DNA of 64,000 bases, taken from NCBI RefSeq assembly GCF_019061185.1, contig NZ_JAHQZU010000009.1, positions 82,355-146,354 of the forward strand. The letters run 5' to 3'. Origin of the DNA: Paracoccus sp. Z118. GTDB taxonomy: Bacteria; Pseudomonadota; Alphaproteobacteria; Rhodobacterales; Rhodobacteraceae. The notes beneath the pieces were generated by a model. The model worked only from the letters and a program-made list of their open reading frames with translations. It was not told the origin of the DNA and ran no database searches. This document shows positions 41,428 through 49,773 of the stretch, in pieces; the stretch's first letter is position 1, and every line of letters starts with the position of its first letter. The position numbers and the translations under genes were made by a program.

Positions 41428-44400
41428 ATGTCCCTCGACCTGCTGTTGATCGGCAACGAATCCCTGACCCGCGAATGCGGCGCGCTGGCGCTCGCCCGCG
41501 GCCACCGCATCGCCGCCGTCGTGACCCGACATCCCGGCACCGCCGCCTGGGCGCGCGAGGCGGGGATACCCCTCCACGCCCCTTCCGCGCTGCGGAATGG
41601 CGGGCTGTCCGGGGCGGCGGTGGACTGGGTGCTCAGCATCGCCAACCTGAATGTGGTGCCGGATGCGGTGCTGGCGCTGGCCCGCAAGGGCGCGGTGAAC
41701 TTCCACGATGGCCCGCTGCCGCGCTATGCAGGGCTGAACGCCCCCGCCTGGGCGCGGATGGCGGGCGAGACCACGCACGGCATCAGCTGGCACCGGATCG
41801 AGGGGGGCATCGACGAGGGCCGGGTGCTGGCGCGGCGCGACTTCGCCATCGACCCCGAGGACACCGCCCTGACCCTGAACGCCAAGGCGTGGGAGGCGGG
41901 GCTGGACAGTTTCGGTGAACTGCTGGAGCTGCTGGAAGCGGGCGCGCCGGGCACCGCGCAGGATCTGTCGCAGCGAACCCTGTTCGAGCGGGCAAAGCGC
42001 CCGCAGGCGGCGGGACGGCTGGACTTCACCCGTCCGGCGGATGAGCTGATCGCGCTGGTGCGCGGGCTGGATCACGGCCTTTATGCCAACCCGCTGCTGA
42101 CGTCCAAGATCGCGCTGGACGGGCGCGTCATGGCCGTCGGGGCGATCGAGGCGGCGGAGGGGCAGGGCGCCCCCGGCACGATCCTCGCCCGCGACGGCGA
42201 CGGGGTGATCGTCGCCTGCGGGGGCGGCGCGGTCCGGCTGGATGCGCTGTCGCCCGCGGACGGGCGCGAGGGCGCGCCGTCGCTCTCGCCCGGCCGGCAC
42301 CTGCCGCCGCTGACGGAAGACGAGGCGCAGGCGCTCAATGCTGCTGTAGCGGAGGCCGCGCCGCGCGAGGGGTTCTGGCGCCAGCGCCTGATCGCCATGA
42401 CCCCTGCGGTGCTGGAACTACTGCCTTCCGATGGCCCGGCCCACGCGCAGGAAACCCATGTGGCGCTGCCCCGGCCGGTGTCGCCCGACGCGGCGGTGGC
42501 GCTGTTCGCCGCCGCTTTGGGCCGCGCCGCCGATCTTCAGGCGCATGACCTCGCCTTGGCGGTCCCGGTTCCGGCGGAGGCTGCGGGCTATGTGGCCGAC
42601 TGGGTGCCGCTGCACGCCGATCTGGAGGATGCCGGGCTGACGCTGGACGGCCTGTCCGCGCAGATCGCGGCGGCGCGGGCTGATCTGGACGGGGCGGGAT
42701 GGCTCGCCGACCTGCCGCTGCGGGCGCCGGAGCTTGCGGGGATGCAGCGCCCGCTCGCGTCCGTCGCAAGTCACGACGCGGCCGAGGGACCGCGCGGGCT
42801 GACGCTGCGCCTGCCCGAGGGCGCCACGGACCGGCTGACGCTGGCCTTCGACGCGGCTCGCCTGCCGGCGCGCACGGTCGCCGGGATCGCCCGGCTGATG
42901 GCGCGGCTGTCGGCGGCGCCCTCGGATGCGCCGCTGCGGGCCGCCGAGCTTGTGACCGACGAGGACCGCGCCCGCATCCTCGGCCCGTGGAACGACACGG
43001 CGCGGCCATTCGACGACATCACCATGCACGCGGCCTTCGCGGCGCAGGCGGCGAAGACGCCGGACGCGACGGCCCTGATCTTCGAGGATCGGCGGCTCAG
43101 CTACGCCGAACTCGACGCCCGCGCCAACCGGATCGCCCATGCGCTGATGGCGCTGGGCGTCGGGCCGGATCGGCCGGTGGGCCTTTTTGCGCAGCGCGGG
43201 CCGGACATGGTCGCCGGGGCGCTCGGCATCCTCAAGGCGGGAGGGGCCTATGTGCCGCTGGACCCGGCCTATCCGGCGGACCGGATCGCGCATTACATCT
43301 CGGATTCCGGGGCGGCGGTGATCCTGTCCGATGCGGCGCTGGCGGATGCGCTTCCCGCCCAAGCCGGGCGGGTGCTGACGTTGGACGATCCGTCGATCGC
43401 GGCACAGCCCGCAACCGCCCCGCAGGACTGGGCGAGCGGCGAGGATCTCGCCTATCTCATCTACACCTCCGGCTCTACCGGGACCCCCAAGGGGGTGATG
43501 ATCGAACACCGCAACGTCGCCAACTTCTTCGCGGGCATGGACGAGCGCATCCCCCATGCCCAAGGCGATGTCTGGCTGGCGGTCACAAGCCTGTCCTTCG
43601 ACATCTCGGTGCTGGAAATCTTCTGGACCCTCTCGCGCGGCCTGACCGTGGTTCTGGCCGGCGACGCCATGAAGGCGGCGGTCGGCGGCGACGGGCAGGG
43701 CGGGGGCATGGACTTCAGCCTCTATTACTGGGGCAACGACGACGGGGTGGGGCCGCGCAAATACGACCTGCTGCTGGAAGGCGCGCGTTTCGCCGATGCC
43801 CACGGCTTCACCGCCGTATGGACGCCCGAGCGGCATTTCCATGCCTTCGGCGGCCCCTATCCGAACCCCTCCGTCACCGGCGCAGCGCTGGCGGCGGTGA
43901 CGAAGAACCTTGCCGTGCGGGCGGGAAGCTGCGTCGCGCCGCTGCACCACCCGGCGCGGATCGCGGAGGAATGGGCGGTCATCGACAACCTGACGAACGG
44001 GCGGGCGGGGCTCGCCATCGCCTCGGGCTGGCAGCCGGACGACTTCGTGCTGCGGCCCGAGAACACGCCGCCCGCCAACAAGACGGCGATGTTCGTGGCC
44101 ATCGATCAGGTGCGCCGCCTCTGGCGGGGCGAGAAGGTGGACTTCCCGACCGCGAATGGCGGCATGTTCGGCGTGGTGACGCAGCCGCGCCCGGTCTCGA
44201 AAGAGGTGCCGATCTGGGTCACGGTCGCCGGCAACCCCGCGACCTGGGCCGAGGCGGGGCGGCACGGCGCAAACGTCCTGACCCACCTCCTGGGGCAGAG
44301 CATCGCGGACGTGAGGCAGCGGATCACCGAATACCACGCCGCGCTGCGCGAGGCGGGGCACGATCCGGCGGATTTCACCGTCACGCTGATGCTGCACACC

Positions 44401-46071
44401 TTCCTCGCCGACAGCCGCGATCAGGCGATGGAGATCGCGCGCGGGCCGATGAAGGACTATCTGCGCGCCGCCGCCGGGCTGGTGAAGCAATATGCCTGGG
44501 CTTTCCCGGCCTTCAAGAAACCGGCTGGGGTCAGCGACCCGATGGCCATCGACCTCAGCACGCTGACCGAGGACGAGCTGGAGGGCATTCTGGAGTTCGC
44601 CTTCCTGCGGTATTTCAACGACAGCGGCCTCTTCGGCACCATCGACGACGCGCTGGCCCGCGTGGCCGAGTTGCACGACATCGGCGTGGGCGAGATCGCC
44701 TGCCTGATCGACTACGGCATCCCGACCGCGACCGTGCTGGACGCGCTGCGGCCGCTGGCCGAGGTGCTGGCCCGCGTCAACGCGGCGGCGGGCCCGGCGC
44801 GCGACGATTTTTCCATCGCCGCGCAGATCCGGCGGCATGGCGTGACGCATCTGCAATGCACCCCCAGCATGGCGCGGCTGCTGGTCGCCGACCCGAACGC
44901 CGCCCGCGCCATCGGCGGCCTTCAGGTGCTGATGCTGGGCGGCGAGGCGCTGCCGCCCGCGCTGCTGGTCGAGTTGCGGGGCCTGACCCGCGCCCGCATC
45001 GTCAACATGTATGGCCCGACCGAGACGACGATCTGGTCCACCACCGCCGATCTGGCCGACGCGGACGGGCGGGTGACGCTGGGCCGTCCGATCGCCAACA
45101 CGCGGCTTTATGTGCTGGACGAGGGGGGGCGCCTGATGCCGCCGGGTGTCGCAGGCGAGCTGTGGATCGGCGGCGAGGGAGTCGTGCGCGGCTACTGGAA
45201 CCGCGACGACCTGACCGGCGCCGCCTTCCGCCCCGATCCCTTCGCGCCGGACGGCCGGATGTATCGGACCGGCGATCTGGTCCGCTGGACCGAGGATGGC
45301 GGGCTGGAGTTCTTGGGCCGCATCGACAGCCAGGTCAAGCTGCGCGGCCACCGGATCGAGTTGGGCGAGATTGAGGCGCGGCTGGAAGCCGAGCCCGGCG
45401 TGCGCGAGGCGGTTGCCGTCGCTCGCACCGATGCGCACGGCGGCACGGCGCTGGTCGCCTTTGCCACGGGCGCGGCGGATCTGGATGCCGCCGGGCTGCG
45501 GGTCGCGCTGCGGGCCGTGCTGCCCGAGGTGATGGTGCCGGCCCGCGTCGTCATCCTGCCGGAGCTGCCGCTGACCCCGAACCGCAAGATCGACCGCAAG
45601 ATGCTGGCGCGGATGGACCTGCCTGCGGCGACCGCGCCCCAGCCGCGCGCCGAGCCCGTTCCGCGTCCCGCCGCCCCGACCGACGGTCCCGCGCCGATGC
45701 GCGAGCCGGTGGAGTTCGAGGCCGCGGTGGCCGCGATCTGGGCCCGCGCGCTGGGGCTGGAGCGGGTGACGCCGCGCGACAACTTCTTCGCGCTCGGCGG
45801 CCATTCGCTGCTGGCGGTGCAGGTGCATCGGACGCTCAAGGCCGATCTGGACCTGCCGCGGCTCTCGATCACCGACATGTTCCGCTTTCCGGTGCTGGCC
45901 GATTTCGCCGCGCATGTCGGTGGCAAGGGCGCAAGACCGGGCGCCGCCGCCGCTCCGACCCTCGCGACGGTGGCGGCAGCGGCCGAGATTTCGCCAGCCG
46001 CACCGCCACCGTCGCAGGTCGATGCGATGGCCCGCCGGCGCGCCCTGCGCCAGCAGGGGCGCGAACGGTAG
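41428..46071 (+). CDS. NRPS-like enzyme: formyltransferase, partial C, glycine-type A with inserted luciferase-like monooxygenase, PCP
   Basis: This protein has 1547 residues. ~1-320 is a formyltransferase (NFHDGPLPRYAGLNA at 91-105, then HRIEGGIDEG) with its C-terminal subdomain. ~340-520 matches only the second half of a condensation domain; no HHxxxDG is present. The adenylation domain begins ~530 and has YTSGSTGTPKG at 679-689. A luciferase-like FMN monooxygenase (~761-1120, MDFSLYYWGNDDG ... WTPERHFH) interrupts it; the A domain resumes with NMYGPTETT at ~1192 and YRTGDLVRW. The PCP has Ser1460 in GGHSLLAV. There is no TE. This matches the MupA/Atu3671-type insertion. The ten code residues read DILQMGMIWK, a glycine pattern. 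Confidence 0.92.
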   Translation: MSLDLLLIGNESLTRECGALALARGHRIAAVVTRHPGTAAWAREAGIPLHAPSALRNGGLSGAAVDWVLSIANLNVVPDAVLALARKGAVNFHDGPLPRYAGLNAPAWARMAGETTHGISWHRIEGGIDEGRVLARRDFAIDPEDTALTLNAKAWEAGLDSFGELLELLEAGAPGTAQDLSQRTLFERAKRPQAAGRLDFTRPADELIALVRGLDHGLYANPLLTSKIALDGRVMAVGAIEAAEGQGAPGTILARDGDGVIVACGGGAVRLDALSPADGREGAPSLSPGRHLPPLTEDEAQALNAAVAEAAPREGFWRQRLIAMTPAVLELLPSDGPAHAQETHVALPRPVSPDAAVALFAAALGRAADLQAHDLALAVPVPAEAAGYVADWVPLHADLEDAGLTLDGLSAQIAAARADLDGAGWLADLPLRAPELAGMQRPLASVASHDAAEGPRGLTLRLPEGATDRLTLAFDAARLPARTVAGIARLMARLSAAPSDAPLRAAELVTDEDRARILGPWNDTARPFDDITMHAAFAAQAAKTPDATALIFEDRRLSYAELDARANRIAHALMALGVGPDRPVGLFAQRGPDMVAGALGILKAGGAYVPLDPAYPADRIAHYISDSGAAVILSDAALADALPAQAGRVLTLDDPSIAAQPATAPQDWASGEDLAYLIYTSGSTGTPKGVMIEHRNVANFFAGMDERIPHAQGDVWLAVTSLSFDISVLEIFWTLSRGLTVVLAGDAMKAAVGGDGQGGGMDFSLYYWGNDDGVGPRKYDLLLEGARFADAHGFTAVWTPERHFHAFGGPYPNPSVTGAALAAVTKNLAVRAGSCVAPLHHPARIAEEWAVIDNLTNGRAGLAIASGWQPDDFVLRPENTPPANKTAMFVAIDQVRRLWRGEKVDFPTANGGMFGVVTQPRPVSKEVPIWVTVAGNPATWAEAGRHGANVLTHLLGQSIADVRQRITEYHAALREAGHDPADFTVTLMLHTFLADSRDQAMEIARGPMKDYLRAAAGLVKQYAWAFPAFKKPAGVSDPMAIDLSTLTEDELEGILEFAFLRYFNDSGLFGTIDDALARVAELHDIGVGEIACLIDYGIPTATVLDALRPLAEVLARVNAAAGPARDDFSIAAQIRRHGVTHLQCTPSMARLLVADPNAARAIGGLQVLMLGGEALPPALLVELRGLTRARIVNMYGPTETTIWSTTADLADADGRVTLGRPIANTRLYVLDEGGRLMPPGVAGELWIGGEGVVRGYWNRDDLTGAAFRPDPFAPDGRMYRTGDLVRWTEDGGLEFLGRIDSQVKLRGHRIELGEIEARLEAEPGVREAVAVARTDAHGGTALVAFATGAADLDAAGLRVALRAVLPEVMVPARVVILPELPLTPNRKIDRKMLARMDLPAATAPQPRAEPVPRPAAPTDGPAPMREPVEFEAAVAAIWARALGLERVTPRDNFFALGGHSLLAVQVHRTLKADLDLPRLSITDMFRFPVLADFAAHVGGKGARPGAAAAPTLATVAAAAEISPAAPPPSQVDAMARRRALRQQGRER

Positions 46072-46080
46072 GGGCTGGGC

Positions 46081-47292
46081 TCAGCTATCCGCGCCGTTGC
46101 ACGCGGCGCGGAACAGCCTGCCGAGCTTCGCCGCCTCAATCGCCACATCGTGACGGGCAAGCACCCTTTCCCGCCCGGCAAGGCCCATTTCGGCCAGCCG
46201 GCTGACGGGCGTGTCGGCAACCGACAGCATGGCGCCCGTCAGCCCCCGCTCGTCCCCGGCGGGAACCAGCCAGCCGGTTTTGCCGGGCAGCACCAGCTCC
46301 GGCACCCCGGCGATGGCGGTGGCGAGCGCGGGGCGGCCCTGCGCCATCGCCTCCATGACGACCATGGGAAGCCCCTCGGCAAAGCTGGGCAGCACCAGCG
46401 CGTGACTGGCCGCCAGCGCCGCCCGCACGCCCGCCTCGTCCAGCCAGCCGGTCAGCGTCACGGCATCGCCAAGGTCGTGGCTGACGATCAGCGCCTCGAT
46501 CTCGGGGCGGAGCTCGCCGTCGCCCACCAGCGTCAGCCGGATATCCGCGCGGCGCCGCGCGGCGGCCAGCGCCGGCAGCAGCGCGAGATAGCCCTTCTGC
46601 TCGGCAAACCGTCCGATCGCCACCAGGCGCAGCGGGCCGCCGGGCATGGGGGGGGGCGAAGGAAAGCGAGACGGCTCGATCCCGCAATGGACGACGTGAA
46701 TCCGGTCCCAGTGGCGGTGCTCGACCCAGCGGCAGAGCTGGCTGCGGCCGTAATGGCTGATCGCGACGGTGAACCGCGCATCGGCCAGCTTGTCGCCCAA
46801 ACGCAGGGCGCGGGGGGCGTCGAACTCTTCGGGGCCATGAGCGGTGAAGCTGTAGCCGATCCCGGCGAGGGCGGCGGCATAGCGCGCCACATCGGCCGAA
46901 TTGGTGCCGAAATGGGCGTGCAGATGGGCGATCCCCAGGGAACGGGCGCGTTCGGCCACGCGCGCGGCCTCGGCCACGTAGATCAACTGCCGGGGACCGC
47001 CGTGCTTTGCTGCCCGCAGCACCGCCCGCGCCGCCTTGGGCGCCCGCATCGCCGCGCGGGCGAAGGCGCCGCCCAGCCCGGCGGCCCCGGTTTCCAGCAC
47101 GCGTTCCGTCCGCGCGTGTTCGGCGCGGTCGTCGGGATCGACAAGGGCACCCGCATCCCCGCGCATGGCGAAGCGGTGAACGGTCCAGCCGGCCTGCTCC
47201 AGCGCGCGGATCTCGCGCCGGATGAAGCTGTGCGAAGGACGGGGATAGGTGTTGACGACGTAGCCGATCGCTGGCTGGTCGCGGGACGTCAT
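46081..47292 (-). CDS. Family 4 glycosyltransferase
   Basis: A 403-residue GT-B enzyme. IGYVVNTYPRPSHSFIRREI is the N-terminal acceptor motif of GT4 proteins in EPS clusters. HLHAHFGTNSADVARYAAAL and FTAHGPEEFD follow. The donor half has LVAIGRFAEQKGYLALLPAL, LTLVGDGELRPEIEAL and the EX7E motif in PSFAEGLPMVVMEAMAQG. The ATG at 47292 is 7 bases after AGGAG; a GTG at 47298 is too close to it. Convergent with the NRPS-like gene with a 9-bp gap. Confidence 0.88.
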   Translation of the reverse strand: MTSRDQPAIGYVVNTYPRPSHSFIRREIRALEQAGWTVHRFAMRGDAGALVDPDDRAEHARTERVLETGAAGLGGAFARAAMRAPKAARAVLRAAKHGGPRQLIYVAEAARVAERARSLGIAHLHAHFGTNSADVARYAAALAGIGYSFTAHGPEEFDAPRALRLGDKLADARFTVAISHYGRSQLCRWVEHRHWDRIHVVHCGIEPSRFPSPPPMPGGPLRLVAIGRFAEQKGYLALLPALAAARRRADIRLTLVGDGELRPEIEALIVSHDLGDAVTLTGWLDEAGVRAALAASHALVLPSFAEGLPMVVMEAMAQGRPALATAIAGVPELVLPGKTGWLVPAGDERGLTGAMLSVADTPVSRLAEMGLAGRERVLARHDVAIEAAKLGRLFRAACNGADS

Positions 47293-47481
47293 CGGCACTC
47301 TCCTGAAGCGGCGGCGGCAGATTGGCGGGGCCCTGGGGCAAAGTCCAGACGCCGGATTTCGAAGCGGAGCGGCGCGAATAGTTCAAATTTTTCGCATATC
47401 ATCGGCAACGAACCGCCAATTCAGACGTTGAGAGTAAGCCTAAAGCTATCTATACGGCGGGCGGGGGGCTAGACTTCACGA

Positions 47482-47500
47482 AAGAGTCATTGCGACTCTT
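47482..47500. promoter_or_regulatory. Inverted repeat before the small membrane protein
   Basis: AAGAGTC and GACTCTT are perfect 7-bp arms around ATTGC, 16 bp before the GTG at 47516. The position suits an operator or a leader hairpin close to the ribosome site. The surrounding gap (47299-47515) is AT-rich for this genome and also holds GCGAA/TTCGC arms near 47370-47392. Confidence 0.35.
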
Positions 47501-47515
47501 GACAAGAGGTGTGCC

Positions 47516-47929
47516 GTGTCCGCGTCGGCTATTCTGATCTCTGTGGGATGTGCGGCCCTGTCCGCATTGGTCACCGGCTGGTTTGCCGGTTTCTGGTGGG
47601 GCTTTGCCGCTTATGTGGTGACGGGCGCCGTGGTCCTGCTGGCGCTCGCGATGCTGTACGCAATGTCCCCCGACCACGACGAACGGGCTGCGATGCCGCC
47701 GGAGGATCGGTTGGACCCGCAGCCCGGCTGGTCAGACGCCAGTCCCCTTCCTTACCACGGCGAACGTCCGCCAGAGCGTATGCAGGTCGGTGCGAAGCGA
47801 AAGCGTGGCGCTGTATTCGGCATCGTATCGCGCGCGGGCGGCGAAGGTCGTGCCGTTCCGCTCGGCCACCTGCCACAGCCCTGTCAGGCCGGGGCGCATA
47901 AGGAAATAGTCGGTTCCCGGATACATTGA
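47516..47929 (+). CDS. Small putative membrane protein overlapping the exoY-like gene
   Basis: From GTG at 47516, after AAGAGG, the frame encodes 137 residues. Residues 1-50 contain two strongly hydrophobic helices (AILISVGCAALSALVTGWFA, then AAYVVTGAVVLLALAMLYAM), followed by an acidic proline-rich stretch. From about residue 73 the frame runs antisense through the last 198 bp of the sugar transferase, and that part looks like translated shadow. The N-terminal half is convincing as a small inner-membrane protein; the true 3' end is doubtful (a frameshift or an antisense-extended tail are possible). No family recognised. Confidence 0.45.
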   Translation: MSASAILISVGCAALSALVTGWFAGFWWGFAAYVVTGAVVLLALAMLYAMSPDHDERAAMPPEDRLDPQPGWSDASPLPYHGERPPERMQVGAKRKRGAVFGIVSRAGGEGRAVPLGHLPQPCQAGAHKEIVGSRIH

Positions 47930-48421
47930 GCGCTGCTCGACCATCATCGGCCGGGGGCCGACGAGGCTCATGTCGCCCAGGACCACATTCAGCAGTTGCG
48001 GCAGCTCGTCCAGCGAGCTGCGGCGCAGGAAGTGGCCGAAGCGGGTGATCCGGGGGTCGCGGCGCAGCTTCTGGGTCGTGTCCCATTCCGCCTTCGCGGC
48101 CGGATTCGCGGCAAGATACCTCACCAGGTGCCGGTCGGCATCCGGCACCATGCTGCGCAGCTTCCAAAGCCGGAAGATCCGGCCGTTCCGGCCCACGCGC
48201 TTCTGAACATAGAAGGGGCGCGAGCCGTCGCACGCCACGATCACGGCGAGGATCGCCACGATCAGAATTACGAACGGCGCCGCTGCAAGGACCAGCGACA
48301 GATCCAGAATGCGCTTTCCCGCGTGGCGATAAACGCCCGTCAGGGGGGACGCCCTGTTCAGCGGGACGCGGGACAGTTGCGGATCGTCAGAACGGGCAGG
48401 AAGTTCTACGTGGGTAAACAT
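47732..48421 (-). CDS. Undecaprenyl-phosphate sugar-1-phosphate transferase (ExoY/PssY type)
   Basis: The priming enzyme that transfers a hexose-1-phosphate to undecaprenyl phosphate. It has 229 residues with a single membrane (re-entrant) helix: RILDLSLVLAAAPFVILIVA, then the catalytic domain with FYVQKRVGRNGRIFRLWKLR, RFGHFLRRSSLDELPQLLNV and DMSLVGPRPMMV. GLTGLWQVAERN is the C-terminal motif. It lacks the extra N-terminal helices of WbaP, so it is ExoY-sized. The ribosome site is AAGGGGAG. It starts synthesis of the glycan assembled by the neighbouring transferases; UppP at 50155 recycles its lipid carrier. Confidence 0.92.
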   Translation of the reverse strand: MFTHVELPARSDDPQLSRVPLNRASPLTGVYRHAGKRILDLSLVLAAAPFVILIVAILAVIVACDGSRPFYVQKRVGRNGRIFRLWKLRSMVPDADRHLVRYLAANPAAKAEWDTTQKLRRDPRITRFGHFLRRSSLDELPQLLNVVLGDMSLVGPRPMMVEQRSMYPGTDYFLMRPGLTGLWQVAERNGTTFAARARYDAEYSATLSLRTDLHTLWRTFAVVRKGTGV

Positions 48422-48939
48422 GCAATGCGGCTCCCCTTCTACCGCAAGTTTTACTAAAAAACCAACTAACCTGGCAGCTTCGTTTTAACGCTCCCGTGGA
48501 TCAGCTTAGGACCAGCGGCCGCGTTAAGAACAGTATAATTTTACCATTACGCTGCGGAAGGATAAATTCCTGCTCCGGACCTGCCAATAAGGGCAGGTTG
48601 CCTATGCATTAACAACCATGAAGAGAGTGAATCGGGAATGACGCCCCTCAGGCGAGAATGTCGCTTCGTGTAACGCGGTAATTGCCGGAAGAATTGATCT
48701 ACTTGTGCGGGAAAATGGAGAATTCGCGAATCACTAATGCAAGCAGTTTGTGCCGGTGATTCGCGCCATCGGCGGGGCTTTGCCTGTTGCCCTCTCCCGT
48801 CCCACGGCTGCGTGGGGAGCGCCCCCGGCAGATGTGAGCCGCCGGACACGCTGCGGCGCAAAAGCCGTCAACCCTGTCTGTCAGTCCCGGCCGGGCCCGG
48901 CCGGAAAGCCCCTGCGGGCCGCCCCGCGGGCCTTCACGC
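48422..48939. other. 518-bp AT-rich gap upstream of exoY-like gene, no convincing gene
   Basis: The stretch 48440-48760 is visibly poorer in GC than the rest of the window (runs such as ACTAAAAAACCAACTAA and CAGTATAATTTTACC) and holds two inverted repeats: ACCTGCC/GGCAGGT at 48579-48598 and the 10-bp pair at 48725-48765. It must hold the promoter of the leftward sugar transferase. A leftward open frame of about 100 codons (48547-48861) lacks a ribosome site and any family pattern. A non-coding RNA or complex regulatory region is possible. Confidence 0.5.
48725..48765. promoter_or_regulatory. Perfect 10-bp inverted repeat with 21-base loop
   Basis: CGCGAATCAC at 48725-48734 is exactly complementary to GTGATTCGCG at 48756-48765. 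It lies about 300 bp before the sugar transferase start and 175 bp after the end of the GT2 gene. The spacing suits either two facing half-sites of a regulator or a stem-loop RNA. Confidence 0.5.
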
Positions 48940-49773
48940 TCAACGTGATCGCGCCCACACGCCGCGCTTGCGCCGCAGCCGGGTGGCGAGGCTGACGGTG
49001 ACGTAGGTCGCGAAACCCACCGGATCGGCGGCCGCGACGCGCCGCAGCTCGGCCCGTCCGGGGCGGTCGTCGAAGTTCTCCATCAACGCCGGGTAGAGCC
49101 GTGCCAGTTCCCGCATCCCGTCGTCCTGCCGGCCGCGGACGCGCACCAGCGCGCCGAACCCCTCGCTGATCGGCCAGGAATAGGCGGCATCGACCAGCAC
49201 CCGCTCGCGTGGGGCAAACAGGCCGCGCACGAAGGCATCGTCGGCGATGATCGCGGGAAACTCGCCCCAACGCTGCCGGCCCGCGGCGTTCACGGCAAAG
49301 AGCCCTGCGCCCGATACGCCCCGCGTCAGGAACGGCAGCCTTTGCCAGAACCGGGCATAGCGGCGCGAGACCGCCGAGCGCGGTGGGGCGACCGCCAGCC
49401 GCGCCCCTGCATAGACCGGATCGGGCCGGTCCAGCGCGGCGAGCAGTCCGCGTATCAGCCCCGGCCCGCAGACGATATCCGCGTCGAGATAAAGCCGCGC
49501 GGGATGGACCGCTTGCGCGTCCGCCGCGTTGAGGGCGCCGATCTTGCCGCCCTGCGGCCGCTCCAGCACCTCCAGCGCCCATCCACGGGCGGCGAAGGCC
49601 CCGGCATGTCGCCGCGCCGCCCCGGCGGTGTCGTCGCGGCAGCCGTTCGGCACGACGATGACCTGAAGATGCGCGCCCGGAGCGTCCTGCGACAGAAGCG
49701 CCGCCAGACAGGCGCCGATCCGCGCCTCTTCGTTGCAGGCCGGGATGATGATGCTAAGGGGGGGAGGGCTCAT
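48940..49773 (-). CDS. Family 2 glycosyltransferase
   Basis: A 277-residue GT2. LSIIIPACNEEARIGACLAA is the start of the fold. VIVVPNGCRDDTAGAA, GGKIGALNAADA and LYLDADIVCGPG (DxD-type motif) follow in order, and SGAGLFAVNAAGRQRWGEFP with IIADDAFVRG gives the acceptor/base region. Length is normal for a soluble GT2 of EPS loci. It is on the same strand as the ExoY-like gene but separated from it by 518 bp, so it is probably a separate transcript. Confidence 0.85.
   Translation of the reverse strand: MSPPPLSIIIPACNEEARIGACLAALLSQDAPGAHLQVIVVPNGCRDDTAGAARRHAGAFAARGWALEVLERPQGGKIGALNAADAQAVHPARLYLDADIVCGPGLIRGLLAALDRPDPVYAGARLAVAPPRSAVSRRYARFWQRLPFLTRGVSGAGLFAVNAAGRQRWGEFPAIIADDAFVRGLFAPRERVLVDAAYSWPISEGFGALVRVRGRQDDGMRELARLYPALMENFDDRPGRAELRRVAAADPVGFATYVTVSLATRLRRKRGVWARSR

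Noticed and set aside
42418..45915. Leftward open frame of 1165 codons opposite the NRPS-like gene
   Set aside because: Antisense shadow with no recognisable motif.
48530..48560. TATAAT as a rightward sigma-70 promoter
   Set aside because: No -35 box at 16-18 bp and no rightward gene follows.
48547..48861. Leftward open frame of 104 codons in the 518-bp gap
   Set aside because: No ribosome site, no recognisable domain, and it spans the inverted repeats.
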